Shown: in pieces, positions 1 to 8,366 of the stretch
Numbering within the stretch: the stretch's first letter is position 1
How the letters are laid out: each line of letters begins with the position of its first letter
Source: Aquamicrobium sp. LC103
GTDB taxonomy: Bacteria > Pseudomonadota > Alphaproteobacteria > Rhizobiales > Rhizobiaceae
Assembly (NCBI RefSeq): GCF_001014615.2
Contig: NZ_LBCQ02000006.1
Coordinates: forward strand, 124,001 to 188,000
Direction: 5' to 3'
DNA: 64,000 nt
Notes under the pieces: generated by a model
Database searches by the model: none
Told to the model about the DNA's origin: nothing
Seen by the model: the letters and a program-made list of their open reading frames with translations, nothing else
Made by a program: the position numbers and the translations under genes

Positions 1-199
1 GCGCGCGCGTGGCGGTGGCGAAAACGTCGGCGAAGGCGTTGCGCTCGTAATAGGCCTCGCGCGTCTCGAACAGGGAACGCTGCGCCCCGACCGCGATGAC
101 CAGAGTCATCACGCCCGCCGCCATCACCAGCGCGATCGCGCCGACCTGTGCCCAGAGCCGGATGAGATCGCGGATCAGCTTGCGGTCGAGCACGCTCAT
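1..199 (-). CDS. FtsX/MacB-type ABC transporter permease, 5' end only
   Basis: The frame reads [20 protein letters not shown] at its N-terminus and runs off the left edge, so only about 66 residues are visible. A hydrophobic segment at about residues 18-38 ([20 protein letters not shown]) is followed by a soluble stretch ([20 protein letters not shown]). This is the usual start of FtsX-domain permeases: one membrane helix, then a periplasmic domain. The start codon lies 6 bases after the stop of the ATPase gene, so the two are one operon and probably one transporter. The family exports lipoproteins, lipids or small molecules, or acts mechanically in the envelope. Nothing here reveals the substrate. 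Confidence 0.75.
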   Translation of the reverse strand, partial: MSVLDRKLIRDLIRLWAQVGAIALVMAAGVMTLVIAVGAQRSLFETREAYYERNAFADVFATATRA

Positions 200-205
200 C
201 GCTTC

Positions 206-1018
206 TTACCAGGCGATGGAGGCCGGAGCCTCCCGCGTCTCGTTCTCGTCGATGCGCGCGACCTGCCCGTCGGCGAAATGGATCACCCGGTCGGCCATCT
301 TTCCGACCGCTGCATTGTGCGTGATGACGAGCACGGTGGTGCCGAGATCCTTGTTGACCGAGGCGAGCGCCTCCAGCACGCGTATGCCGGTCTTGGAATC
401 GAGCGCGCCCGTCGGCTCGTCGCACAGAAGCACCTCCGGCTTCTTGGCGATGGCGCGCGCGATCGCCACGCGCTGCTGCTCGCCGCCGGAGAGCTGCGCG
501 GGAAAATGATCGTGCCGCTCGCGCGGCAGCCCAGCAATTTCCAGCGCTTCGGCAGGGTCCATCGGATCGCGGGCAATCTCGGTCACGAGCGATACGTTCT
601 CGGTCGCGGTGAGGCTCGGCACGAGGTTGTAGAACTGGAAGACGAAGCCGACATGGTCGCGGCGGTATTTCGTCAATTCCCCTTCGCCGAAACCCGTTAT
701 CTCCTCGTCGCGGAAGAAGACCTTGCCTTCGGTCGCCGTGTCGAGCCCGCCGAGAATGTTGACGAGTGTGGACTTGCCGCTGCCGGACGGCCCCAGGAGG
801 ACGATGAACTCGCCGCTGTCGATCTCGAGATCCACGCCACGCAGGGCGTGCACCTCGACCTCGCCGGTGCGGTAGACCTTGGTGATCCCGTCAATCCTGT
901 AGATGGCTTCCTTGGTCAAAAGGCCTCGATGTCGGGTTTGGGACGTCCGGGACTCGTCGGACGGGACTTCAGCTTCAGGTTGAGCAACGCACTCTACAGC
1001 GTCGGCTCCTCGAAGCAA
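206..1018 (-). CDS. ABC transporter ATPase, LolD/MacB type
   Basis: A complete nucleotide-binding domain is visible: Walker [10 protein letters not shown]-loop near [18 protein letters not shown], signature [14 protein letters not shown], Walker [13 protein letters not shown] and a switch histidine in VITHN. The [12 protein letters not shown] block and DEPTGALD are typical of the LolD/MacB/FtsE branch, which pairs with FtsX-type permeases such as the one just downstream. The first 35 or so residues of the longest frame are not ABC-like. A TTG start at 919 ([12 protein letters not shown]) would give a 237-residue protein, closer to the family length of 225-250, so the start is uncertain. Substrate unknown. 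Confidence 0.88.
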   Translation of the reverse strand: MLRGADAVECVAQPEAEVPSDESRTSQTRHRGLLTKEAIYRIDGITKVYRTGEVEVHALRGVDLEIDSGEFIVLLGPSGSGKSTLVNILGGLDTATEGKVFFRDEEITGFGEGELTKYRRDHVGFVFQFYNLVPSLTATENVSLVTEIARDPMDPAEALEIAGLPRERHDHFPAQLSGGEQQRVAIARAIAKKPEVLLCDEPTGALDSKTGIRVLEALASVNKDLGTTVLVITHNAAVGKMADRVIHFADGQVARIDENETREAPASIAW

Positions 1019-1150
1019 CGTCGCGGCCCTGACCGCGGTGCCGACCTAATATGATGGAAGCGGCGCCGGAAATGGCAAGGGACGCGGCAAAAACCATGCT
1101 ACATTCCAGGCTGGAACGACCGATGCGGCAATCCGACCGGAGGATCTATC

Positions 1151-1333
1151 ATGACCACGGAAAAGAAGAAGCCGAGCGAGACGGAAGCCGAGCGCCTGAA
1201 GCGCGAGGCGGACGAGGAGCTGACCCGCGAACTGGAGGACACTTTTCCCGCAAGCGATCCGCCAAAGGTGACGCGCGGCCCATACGAGCGGCAGCACACC
1301 TCGCCTTCCGATGGGAGCAAGGAAACCGACTGA
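1151..1333 (+). CDS. Small charged conserved protein with DTFPASDPP motif
   Basis: The product is 60 residues, strongly charged, with no membrane segment: a Lys/Glu-rich N-terminus, then LEDTFPASDPPKVT and a polar tail. The block around DTFPASDPP recurs, as I recall, in many small alphaproteobacterial proteins of unknown function, which supports a real gene. A good ribosome site (GGAGG) lies 7 bases before the ATG. The gene stands alone between two unrelated loci and no function can be assigned. Composition suggests a largely disordered or helical soluble protein. Confidence 0.65.
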   Translation: MTTEKKKPSETEAERLKREADEELTRELEDTFPASDPPKVTRGPYERQHTSPSDGSKETD

Positions 1334-1547
1334 TCGGCCTGTGGCCATTCCCCATATTTCCGGCGCCCCGCGAAAAAACGCGCGCCGGCGCCGGCGCTGT
1401 CAATCTTCTCAAGGGGCTTATCGCCCCGCGATCGTCTTGACCTCGGTGAAATACCCGAGGTGCGGCGGAACCTGGTCGGCATGGCACCACTGTCCCGTTC
1501 AATTCCTCCCTGCCGCGAAGCGTTTAGGTAGCGCCAATATATGCATG

Positions 1548-1561
1548 AATATTGCAATATT
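1548..1561. promoter_or_regulatory. Perfect 14-bp palindrome before the XRE regulator
   Basis: AATATTGCAATATT is its own reverse complement and is flanked by CATG on the left and, one base out of register, by CATG on the right. It sits about 25 bases before the start of the small XRE-family gene, in a short AT-rich island within GC-rich DNA. Position and symmetry fit an operator bound by a dimeric helix-turn-helix protein, most simply the adjacent regulator controlling itself. This is inference. Confidence 0.45.
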
Positions 1562-1582
1562 ACATGAAAACACTATATTTCA

Positions 1583-1888
1583 GTGATGAGCAATTCACTG
1601 ATCACTCCGGCACAATGCAGGGCCGCGCGGGCTCTCATTGAATGGTCGCGCGAGAGGCTTGCCGGCGCCTCGCAGGTCGCGCTTCGCACGATAGTCGACT
1701 TCGAGAGAGGCGCTCGCTCGCCGCGGGTGGTGACGATGCTGGCGCTGCGGGCGGCCTTGGAGAAGCAGAACGTCGTGTTTCTCGCAAACGGCGAGGCCGT
1801 CAATGGCGGTCCGGGCGTTCGCCTGCATGTCCGGCAGCCGCAGGAGGGCCTGCGGCCAGAAGACCTCAACGCCGCGAACGACGACTGA
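1583..1888 (+). CDS. Small XRE-family HTH transcriptional regulator
   Basis: The protein has about 100 residues. The N-terminal half matches a lambda-repressor-type helix-turn-helix (LITPAQCRAARALIEWSRER, then LRTIVDFERGARSPRVVTML). The C-terminal part (VVFLANGEAVNGGPGVRLHV) is the short tail common to a family of small alphaproteobacterial XRE regulators. In that family the recognition helix usually reads like VSxxTIxDFERG; here it is SQVALRTIVDFERG. The frame opens with GTG at 1583 immediately followed by ATG at 1586, and either may start translation. No partner gene is attached, and the upstream palindrome suggests self-regulation. Confidence 0.8.
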   Translation: MMSNSLITPAQCRAARALIEWSRERLAGASQVALRTIVDFERGARSPRVVTMLALRAALEKQNVVFLANGEAVNGGPGVRLHVRQPQEGLRPEDLNAANDD

Positions 1889-2071
1889 ATTCGATGTTTT
1901 CCTAATGGATAGTGCCTTATAGGCGAATGGGAGAATTCGATTCCTCCGTTCAGGCTGGATTGAGTTTCATATTCCAATTCTTTCCTTGAGGCAGAAGCGC
2001 CTTATCTCTGTTCGCAATGCGATAGCCTCTATTTTCGCGGCCAGATGCAGCTTCGTCTCAGGGAGACTTTC

Positions 2072-3058
2072 ATGAAACGCCTCATACTGATCGGCGCGGC
2101 GCTTGCCGCCATCCTCGCCGGCCCCGCGAACGCCCAGTCGCCGAACAAGCTTCTCAACGCTTCCTACGACGTCGCGCGCGAATTGTTCGTCTCCGTCAAC
2201 GAGGCCTACGCGGCCCAGCACGCCGGCGTGACCATCGACCAGTCGCACGCCGGCACCTCGCGCCAGGCCCGCGCCATCGCGGAGGGGCTCGAGGCGGACG
2301 TGGTGACCTTCAACCAGGTCACCGACATCGACTTCCTGGTCAAGAACGGCTTCGTCTCGGAGGATTGGCAGAAAGACTTCGCCAACCAGTCGTCGCCCTT
2401 CTATTCGCTGCCCTCCTTCCTGGTGCGCACCGGCAATCCCAAGAACATCAAGGACTGGAGCGATCTCGTCCGCGACGACGTCCAGGTGATCTTCCCGAAC
2501 CCGAAGACCTCCGGCAACGCGCGCTACACCTATCTGGCGGCGACCGCCTATGCCCGGGAAGCCTTCGGCAATGACGAGGCCAAGGTGAAGGAGTTCATCG
2601 ATAAGCTGTTCGACAACGTTCCGGTCTTCGACACCGGCGGACGCGCCGCCACCACCACCTTCGTGGAGCGCGAGATCGGCGACGTGCTGATCACCTTCGA
2701 GGCGGAGACGCGCGGCATCGCCAAGGAGTTCGGCGAGGACAAGTTCGAGGTCGTCACGCCTTCCGTCAGCCTGCTCGCCGAGTTCCCCGTCGCGATCGTC
2801 GATCGCGTCGTCGACAAGCGCGGCTCCCGCGATCTCGCGAAATCCTATCTCGACTTCCTCTATACGCCCGAAGGCCAGAAGATCGCGGCCGAGCACGGCC
2901 ACCGCGTGAACGATGAAACGGTCGCCGCCGAGTTCAAGGACCAGTTCCCCGAAGTTCGTCTCGTCACCGTCGAGGACGTGTTCGGCGGCTGGGACAAGGT
3001 CCAGGAGGAGCACTTCGCTGCCGGAGGTCTGCTCGACCAGATCTACGGCGAGCGTTGA
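2072..3058 (+). CDS. cysP: Sulfate/thiosulfate ABC transporter substrate-binding protein
   Basis: A periplasmic binding protein of about 328 residues with a clear signal peptide (MKRLILIGAALAAILAGPAN, cleavage near AQS). Family landmarks are LLNASYDVARELF near the mature N-terminus, SHAGTSRQARAI, DVVTFNQVTDID, VIFPNPKTSGNARYTYLAA and GDVLITFEAE, which line the oxyanion site in Sbp/CysP. I chose the ATG at 2072 because GGGAGA lies just upstream and the signal peptide begins there; an in-frame ATG at 2045 would add nine unlikely residues. It heads the cys operon and delivers sulfate or thiosulfate to CysT/CysW. I cannot tell Sbp from CysP by specificity. Confidence 0.93.
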   Translation: MKRLILIGAALAAILAGPANAQSPNKLLNASYDVARELFVSVNEAYAAQHAGVTIDQSHAGTSRQARAIAEGLEADVVTFNQVTDIDFLVKNGFVSEDWQKDFANQSSPFYSLPSFLVRTGNPKNIKDWSDLVRDDVQVIFPNPKTSGNARYTYLAATAYAREAFGNDEAKVKEFIDKLFDNVPVFDTGGRAATTTFVEREIGDVLITFEAETRGIAKEFGEDKFEVVTPSVSLLAEFPVAIVDRVVDKRGSRDLAKSYLDFLYTPEGQKIAAEHGHRVNDETVAAEFKDQFPEVRLVTVEDVFGGWDKVQEEHFAAGGLLDQIYGER

Positions 3059-3080
3059 CGTCGTCACGCCAATGGTTTTG

Positions 3081-3110
3081 ATGGCCGGCAGGGGATGACC
3101 CGCCGGCCAT
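3081..3110 (+). terminator. Intercistronic hairpin after the sulfate-binding-protein gene
   Basis: ATGGCCGGC pairs perfectly with GCCGGCCAT (9 bp) around a 12-base loop. It lies in the 56-base gap between the binding-protein gene and cysT. No U-run follows, so it is more likely a partial terminator or an RNA-stabilising stem than a full stop, as known for binding-protein genes that need more copies than the permeases. Confidence 0.5.
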
Positions 3111-3114
3111 ATTC

Positions 3115-3960
3115 GTGACTACGGAAAGGTCTGTGATCGTGAGACGCCGCGTATTGCCCGGGCTGCCCTTGTCGCTCGGGATCACATTGTTTTATGTCGG
3201 GCTGATCGTGGTGCTGCCGCTGGCGGCGCTGGTCTTCAAGGCCGCGAGCCTCGGCCCGGAAGACTATTGGCGCATCGTCTCATCGGCGCGCGCGGTCGCC
3301 AGCTACCGCGTCACCGTCCTTTCCGCCTTCGTTGCGACCATATTCAACCTTTTGTTCGGGCTGGCGCTCGCCTGGGTTCTCGTGCGCTACGAATTTCCGG
3401 GCAAGCGCTTCGTCGACGCCATAGTGGATCTGCCCTTCGCGCTGCCGACGGCCGTTGCAGGCATAGCGCTCACTACGCTCTTCGCGCCCAACGGCTGGTT
3501 CGGCTCGATCCTCGGCGAGATCGGCATCAAGGTCGCGTATACGCCGCTCGGCATCATGATCGCGATGGCCTTCACCAGCCTGCCCTTCGTGGTCCGCACG
3601 GTGCAGCCGGTGCTGGAGGATCTCGACCCGGCGCTGGAGGAAGCCGCCCAGACGCTCGGCGGCACCGACACCTCGATCTTCTCGCGCGTGATCCTGCCGC
3701 TTCTGGTGCCGGCGCTTCTGGCCGGCGTCTCGCTATCCTTCGCCCGCAGCCTCGGCGAATTCGGCGCCATCATCTTCATCGCCGGCAACCAGCCGATGTC
3801 GACGGAGATCACGGCGCTGCTCGCCTTCATCCGCCTCGAGGAATACGACTACCAGGCGGCGGCCGCCATCGCCTCGGTGCTGCTGATCACCGCCTTCGTC
3901 ATGCTCGCCGTCACCAACCTGCTGCAATCGCGCGCCCTGCGCTACACGGTGAGGAACTGA
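3115..3960 (+). CDS. cysT: Sulfate ABC transporter permease CysT (CysU)
   Basis: An inner-membrane permease of about 275-281 residues with several hydrophobic segments, starting at RRRVLPGLPLSLGITLFYVG as in enterobacterial CysU. The cytoplasmic coupling loop EEAAQTLGGTDTSIFSRVIL carries the EAA-G signature that docks on the ATPase. The start is uncertain: the longest frame opens with GTG at 3115, but GGAAAGG at 3123-3129 points to GTG 3133 or 3139, which also fits the family N-terminus better. Its stop overlaps the cysW start by one base (TGATG). It pairs with CysW and CysA in sulfate import. Confidence 0.93.
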   Translation: MTTERSVIVRRRVLPGLPLSLGITLFYVGLIVVLPLAALVFKAASLGPEDYWRIVSSARAVASYRVTVLSAFVATIFNLLFGLALAWVLVRYEFPGKRFVDAIVDLPFALPTAVAGIALTTLFAPNGWFGSILGEIGIKVAYTPLGIMIAMAFTSLPFVVRTVQPVLEDLDPALEEAAQTLGGTDTSIFSRVILPLLVPALLAGVSLSFARSLGEFGAIIFIAGNQPMSTEITALLAFIRLEEYDYQAAAAIASVLLITAFVMLAVTNLLQSRALRYTVRN

Positions 3961-4853
3961 TGACGGCTCCCGCGCGAAACCGCCCTCCCCGCGTCGGCGA
4001 CAGCCCCGCCGTTCGCCGCACCCTCATCACCGCCGTTCTCGCGATCGGCGCCGTGCTGGTGCTCGCGCCGCTCGTCGTGATCCTCACGCAGGCCTTTTCG
4101 CTGGGTTTCAGCTATTTCGCGGAAACCATCACCGCACCCGACACCCGGCATGCCATCCTGCTGACTGTGCTTACGGCCTTGATCGCGGTTCCCGTCAACA
4201 CCGTCTTCGGCATAGCGGCCGCCTGGGCGATCACGAAATTCGACTTCCCCGGCCGCCGGCTGTTGCTGATCGTCGCTGAGATTCCATTCTCCATCTCGCC
4301 GATCGTCGCGGGCGTCGCCTATCTCTTCGTCTACGGATTGCAAGGACTGTTCGGCCAGGCGCTGCAGGACGCGGACATCAAGATATTGTTCGCGCTCCCC
4401 GGCATCGTGCTCGCCTCGATGTTCGTCACCGCTCCCTTCGTCGCCCGCGAGTTGATCCCGCTGATGCAGGCGCAGGGGCGCGACCTCGAGGAGGCGGCGA
4501 CCTCGCTCGGCGCGTCCGGCTGGCGCACCTTCTTCTCGGTCACGCTTCCCAACATCCGCTGGGCGCTGCTCTACGGCGTCGTGCTTTGCAATGCGAGGGT
4601 GATGGGCGAGTTCGGCGCCGTCTCGGTCGTGTCGGGCAACATTCGCGGCCAGACCAACACGCTGCCGCTGCATGTCGAGCTGCTCTATCACGACTACAAC
4701 ACGGTCGGCGCATTCGCGGCTGCCTCCATCCTCACCGTGCTCGCCATATTCACCATCATCGCCAAGGTGCTGCTCGAGCGCCAGGGAGCCGGCCGCGGCG
4801 GCCGCCCCGCGCTCGCAGCACCCAACGCAATTCCCGCGGAGAAACCCCAATGA
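3960..4853 (+). CDS. cysW: Sulfate ABC transporter permease CysW
   Basis: A 297-residue inner-membrane permease: Pro/Arg-rich cytoplasmic N-terminus, a first hydrophobic segment from about residue 20 ([20 protein letters not shown]), and further segments to the C-terminus. The EAA loop reads [40 protein letters not shown] and [13 protein letters not shown] are typical of CysW. Translation is coupled on both sides: TGATG with cysT and ATGA with cysA. Family knowledge gives it the role of second membrane subunit of the sulfate/thiosulfate importer. Confidence 0.93.
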   Translation: MTAPARNRPPRVGDSPAVRRTLITAVLAIGAVLVLAPLVVILTQAFSLGFSYFAETITAPDTRHAILLTVLTALIAVPVNTVFGIAAAWAITKFDFPGRRLLLIVAEIPFSISPIVAGVAYLFVYGLQGLFGQALQDADIKILFALPGIVLASMFVTAPFVARELIPLMQAQGRDLEEAATSLGASGWRTFFSVTLPNIRWALLYGVVLCNARVMGEFGAVSVVSGNIRGQTNTLPLHVELLYHDYNTVGAFAAASILTVLAIFTIIAKVLLERQGAGRGGRPALAAPNAIPAEKPQ

Positions 4854-5872
4854 AGATCCGTCTCGAAAACGTGGTCAAGACCTTCGAAACCTTCCGCGCG
4901 GTGCGCGACGTTTCGCTCGACATCGAAAGCGGCGAGCTCGTCGCGCTGCTCGGGCCTTCGGGGTCGGGAAAGACGACGATTCTGCGCATGGTCGCCGGCC
5001 TCGAATTCGCCGATGGCGGTCACATCCACTTCGGCGATCAGGACGCCACCGATATTCCGGTGCGCGACCGCGGCGTCGGCTTCGTCTTCCAGCACTACGC
5101 GCTCTTCCCGCATATGACGGTGGCGCAGAACATAGCCTTCGGCATGAAGGTCTCCAAGGTGAGGAGAGCGCGCCAAGAGATCGATGCGCGCGTCGCCGAG
5201 CTGTTGCGCCTCGTCAGGCTGGAAGGATTGGGCGACCGCTTCCCGACGCAGATATCCGGCGGACAGCGACAGCGCGTGGCGCTTGCGCGGGCGCTCGCCG
5301 TCGACCCCAAGGTGCTCCTGCTCGACGAGCCCTTCGGCGCGCTCGATGCCAATGTGCGCCGCGACCTCCGGCGCTGGCTGCGCGAAATCCACGGCGAGCT
5401 CGGCATCACCACGATCTTCGTGACGCACGACCAGGAGGAGGCGCTCGACCTCGCGGATCGCGTCGTCATCCTCAACGAAGGCAGAATCGTGCAGCAGGGC
5501 ACACCCGAGGAGGTCTGCCGTCGTCCGAATTCCAGCTTCGTCATGCATTTTCTCGGCGATGCCTATCGCCTGCCGGCGCAGGTGGAGGCCGGAATCGCCA
5601 GGATCGGCGACGTAGCGCTCGACGCGCCCTCCTGCCCGGAAGGCCCGGCGGAGATCTATGTCCGCCCCGCCGATCTCGGCTGGACCAATTCGGGTTCGGG
5701 CATGCCGGCGGTCGTCACACGCGTCATCGATCGGCCCGACGGGCGGCGGGTGCTTGCAGATACCGATGCCGGACAGTCGCTCGAGATCGACGTGCCGCCG
5801 GAAACGCCGGTGCGTGCAAGCGACCGCGGCTTCGTCCAGATCAACAGAGGCAGTGTCTTTCCGGCCGCGTGA
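4850..5872 (+). CDS. cysA: Sulfate ABC transporter ATPase CysA
   Basis: A 340-residue ATPase with Walker [10 protein letters not shown] (about residue 36), Q-loop [18 protein letters not shown], signature [16 protein letters not shown], Walker [13 protein letters not shown] and switch [15 protein letters not shown]. The remaining 110 or so residues form the C-terminal regulatory region ([12 protein letters not shown]) seen in CysA/PotA/MalK ATPases. The ATGA overlap with cysW makes it the last gene of the sulfate operon. Only 12 bases separate it from the convergent AraC-type gene, and I see no clear terminator there. Confidence 0.93.
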   Translation: MKIRLENVVKTFETFRAVRDVSLDIESGELVALLGPSGSGKTTILRMVAGLEFADGGHIHFGDQDATDIPVRDRGVGFVFQHYALFPHMTVAQNIAFGMKVSKVRRARQEIDARVAELLRLVRLEGLGDRFPTQISGGQRQRVALARALAVDPKVLLLDEPFGALDANVRRDLRRWLREIHGELGITTIFVTHDQEEALDLADRVVILNEGRIVQQGTPEEVCRRPNSSFVMHFLGDAYRLPAQVEAGIARIGDVALDAPSCPEGPAEIYVRPADLGWTNSGSGMPAVVTRVIDRPDGRRVLADTDAGQSLEIDVPPETPVRASDRGFVQINRGSVFPAA

Positions 5873-5884
5873 TCCGGTGACGCC

Positions 5885-6766
5885 TTACGGCCACGAGGCG
5901 AAGCTCTCGCGCTCCCGGCGGCTGTCCCTCGCCTGCATCCGGTGGGTGCGCGGAGAAACACCGGTCGCCTTGCGGAAGAAGCGCGTGAAATGCGCCGGGT
6001 CGCGAAAGCCGAGGCCGTAGCCGATCTGCGCGATCGGCAGCGCCGATTCCTCGACGCGGGTCCGGGCCTCCTCCAGCATGCGCGCATGGACGAGCGCGAG
6101 CGGGCTCCTGCCCGTCGACTTGACGACCGTGTCGTGCAGCCGCCGCTCTGTCACGCCGAGCTCGCTCGCATAGCGGCGGATCGGAAACTGCTCGCGGAAA
6201 TGTATCTCCACGGCCTGCAGGAAGCGCTGGAGCAATTGCGGCGCAGTGCGATCGTTGCCCTGTGAGAGCGGATGATAGTCGGAGAGGCGCTGCGCGTTGA
6301 CGAGGATGATCGTGACACAGGCGGCAAGCAGCTCGGCGCCATTCTCCCTCGGCTCACGCACCTCGCGATGAATGGTCTCGGCGGCCATGGCGAGCGCATT
6401 CATGCCGACCCCGCCGCCCGTGCGTGCGGCATGGACCAATCGGTCCGCGGTGGTGCGAAGCGCCGCTGAATTGCCGCTTCGCCCTATCGAGAGCGACACC
6501 AGATTCTCCGAGAAGGACAGCACATATCCGCCCGAGCCCGGTTCGAGCCGCAGCGATTGCGCCGCGCCCGCCGGCATCCAGCAGAAGGCCGGGGCCTCCA
6601 GCCGCAACTGGCCCTTGGACAGCGTGACGGCGCCGCGCCCTTCCGACAGGGCGAGCACATGGCTGTGTCCGCCATAGCGCGCTGAATCCAGTCGCCACTC
6701 GCTCGGCGCGAAATTGGGCACGACCGCGTCGGCATAGGCGAGAACGGAAAGGTGGGAGACCTGCAT
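5885..6766 (-). CDS. AraC-family transcriptional regulator
   Basis: A 293-residue protein. The C-terminal 100 residues hold the double helix-turn-helix of the AraC family: IRRYASELGVTERRLHDTV for the first motif, then IAQIGYGLGFRDPAHFTRFF followed by RKATGVSPRTHR for the second. The N-terminal 180 residues would be the effector domain and resemble a cupin-like sensor only loosely. It is divergent from the LIV-type transporter operon across a 286-base AT-rich region containing two direct repeats 21 bp apart, so it probably controls that operon. The effector is unknown; the downstream aldehyde dehydrogenase hints at an aldehyde or aromatic compound. Confidence 0.87.
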   Translation of the reverse strand: MQVSHLSVLAYADAVVPNFAPSEWRLDSARYGGHSHVLALSEGRGAVTLSKGQLRLEAPAFCWMPAGAAQSLRLEPGSGGYVLSFSENLVSLSIGRSGNSAALRTTADRLVHAARTGGGVGMNALAMAAETIHREVREPRENGAELLAACVTIILVNAQRLSDYHPLSQGNDRTAPQLLQRFLQAVEIHFREQFPIRRYASELGVTERRLHDTVVKSTGRSPLALVHARMLEEARTRVEESALPIAQIGYGLGFRDPAHFTRFFRKATGVSPRTHRMQARDSRRERESFASWP

Positions 6767-7052
6767 GGGCGATTCATATAAGAATATTCTTAAATTGGCA
6801 ATTTTTAATCCGAAATTGACAATTCGACCAACTTTACAGCACCGAGATCAAAATTATAGCGTTCAGATGCAGCGGCAATCAGAGCAACTGCCGCAAATCG
6901 GTAAAAGACGCATCGGCACAAACGTGCCGCGTATGTTCTGTTGCAAGAAAAAACGCCGGGACTATTCGGAGAGTTGGCCTGAAGCCTTGGCCGCGTTGAT
7001 TTGCTTTTCTTCGTTCTGCCTGGGTGAAGAAAAATAAATTTGGGAGGATTGC
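6767..7052. other. Divergent AT-rich regulatory region (araC-type gene / LIV transporter)
   Basis: About 286 bases without a convincing gene. It is clearly richer in A and T than its surroundings. It contains a GAATATTC palindrome near 6782-6789, the pair of direct repeats listed separately, and a Shine-Dalgarno site (GGGAGG) just before the binding-protein gene. Promoters for both directions should be here, but I could not pick -35/-10 boxes with confidence. Confidence 0.6.
6792..6824. promoter_or_regulatory. Two 12-bp direct repeats spaced 21 bp, candidate AraC-type sites
   Basis: AAATTGGCAATT at 6792 and AAATTGACAATT at 6813 differ at one base and start 21 bp apart, two helical turns. Each half is itself nearly palindromic (AATTG-N-CAATT). 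They begin 26 bases upstream of the AraC-type start codon. AraC-family proteins typically bind direct repeats on one face of the helix, so these are good candidate sites for the neighbouring regulator. Confidence 0.5.
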
Positions 7053-8279
7053 ATGAAAAACCTATCGAAATTACGCCTGAGCTACGCCCTGTGCGCGGCT
7101 TCGCTTGCGTTGATCGCGGCCTCGCCCGCCCTCTCGCAGGAATCGGTCCGCATCGGCTACGTCGTCTCGAAGACGGGCGCCAACGCCGGCGGCGCGACCA
7201 CTTCGACCATCCCGAACTACGAATTGTGGGTGCACGAGATCAACGAGGCCGGCGGCATCCAGGTCGGCGACCAGAAGCTGAAGATCGAGGTCGTGGAATA
7301 TGACGACCGCTCGAGCTCGGAGGAAGCGGTGCGCGCGGTCGAGCGCCTCGCTACCCAGGACAAGGTCGACTTCATCCTGACGCCGTGGGGCACCGGCAAC
7401 AACCTCGCCGTCGGTCCGATCTTCGACAAATACGGCTATCCGCAGATCGCCGGCACCTCGGTCACCGATCGCGCGCCCGACCTCGCCAAGCGCTGGCCGA
7501 ATTCCTATTGGCTGCTCGGCACCGGCGGCTCCTACGCGGAAGGCTTCGTCGACCTGCTCGTCAAGCTGCGCGAGGAAGGCAAGATCGGCGACGAAGTGGC
7601 GATGGCGTCGATCGCCGACGGCTTCGGCATCGAGCTTTCCACCGCCGGCCGCACGGCGCTGCAGGAGAACGGCTTCAAGCTGGTCTACGACCAGACCTAC
7701 CCGCTCGGCACGCAGGATCTCGCGCCCATCGTCAACGAGGTCAAGGCGCTGAACCCCGACGTCTTCATCGCCTTCTCCTATCCGCCGGACACGCTCGGCC
7801 TGACCGACCAGGCGCGCGTGCTCGGCTTCAACCCGAAGATCTTCTACACCGGCGTCGCGACCGCCTTCCCCCTCTACAAGGACCGGTTCAAGGACGCGGC
7901 GAACGGGGTGGTGAGCCTCGGCGGCATCGATCCGAACGACGAGAAGGTCAAGGCCTACATCGCCAAGCACAAGGAAGTCACCGGCAAGGAGCCCGACCGC
8001 TGGGCGAGCTTCATGACCTATGCTGGCCTGCAGGCACTGCAGCAGTCGATCGAGCAGTCCGGCACGCTGGACAAGGAGAAAGTCAGCGAGGTGCTGCGCA
8101 CCGGCACCTTCGACACCGTGCTCGGCAACATCTCCTTCGACAACGAGAACCGCCAGGTGCCGAACATCTTCACCGTCGGCCAGTGGCAGGACGGCGAGTT
8201 CGTCGGCCTCGTGCCGACCGACAAGGAGGGCTCCGGCGAACTGGTCTTCCCGAAGCCGGAATGGCCGGCCGCCCAGTAA
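7053..8279 (+). CDS. LIV-type ABC transporter substrate-binding protein
   Basis: A 408-residue periplasmic protein with an N-terminal signal (SYALCAASLALIAASPALSQ, cleavage near residue 29). The mature part starts VRIGYVVSKTGANAGGATT and has type I periplasmic-binding-protein features: INEAGGIQVGDQKLKIEVVE, YDDRSSSEEAVRAVERL and DFILTPWGTGNNLAVGPIFD. This is the hydrophobic-amino-acid/amide/aromatic-acid family (LivJ/LivK-like). Start supported by GGGAGG 8 bases upstream. First gene of a five-gene transporter set ending in an aldehyde dehydrogenase, so the ligand may not be an amino acid. A strong hairpin follows the stop codon. Confidence 0.9.
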   Translation: MKNLSKLRLSYALCAASLALIAASPALSQESVRIGYVVSKTGANAGGATTSTIPNYELWVHEINEAGGIQVGDQKLKIEVVEYDDRSSSEEAVRAVERLATQDKVDFILTPWGTGNNLAVGPIFDKYGYPQIAGTSVTDRAPDLAKRWPNSYWLLGTGGSYAEGFVDLLVKLREEGKIGDEVAMASIADGFGIELSTAGRTALQENGFKLVYDQTYPLGTQDLAPIVNEVKALNPDVFIAFSYPPDTLGLTDQARVLGFNPKIFYTGVATAFPLYKDRFKDAANGVVSLGGIDPNDEKVKAYIAKHKEVTGKEPDRWASFMTYAGLQALQQSIEQSGTLDKEKVSEVLRTGTFDTVLGNISFDNENRQVPNIFTVGQWQDGEFVGLVPTDKEGSGELVFPKPEWPAAQ

Positions 8280-8294
8280 GGGGCGACTGAACTC

Positions 8295-8324
8295 CGTGTC
8301 CCGCGCGCATCCTCGCGGGACACG
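8295..8324 (+). terminator. Intercistronic hairpin after LIV-type binding-protein gene
   Basis: CGTGTCCCGCG pairs perfectly with CGCGGGACACG (11 bp) around an 8-base loop, followed by TTTAT. It lies in the 87-base gap before the permease gene. It could act as a partial terminator or protect the binding-protein mRNA from 3' decay. Confidence 0.6.
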
Positions 8325-8366
8325 TTTATCTCGAATACACGAAGGAACGCTCCGGCGGATCCCGCT

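Noticed and set aside
23-520. Plus-strand open frame near the left edge
   Set aside because: Antisense to the permease and ATPase genes, which have unmistakable ABC motifs.
2045-2071. Longer start for the sulfate-binding protein
   Set aside because: It would place nine extra residues before a normal signal peptide; the ATG at 2072 has the better ribosome site.
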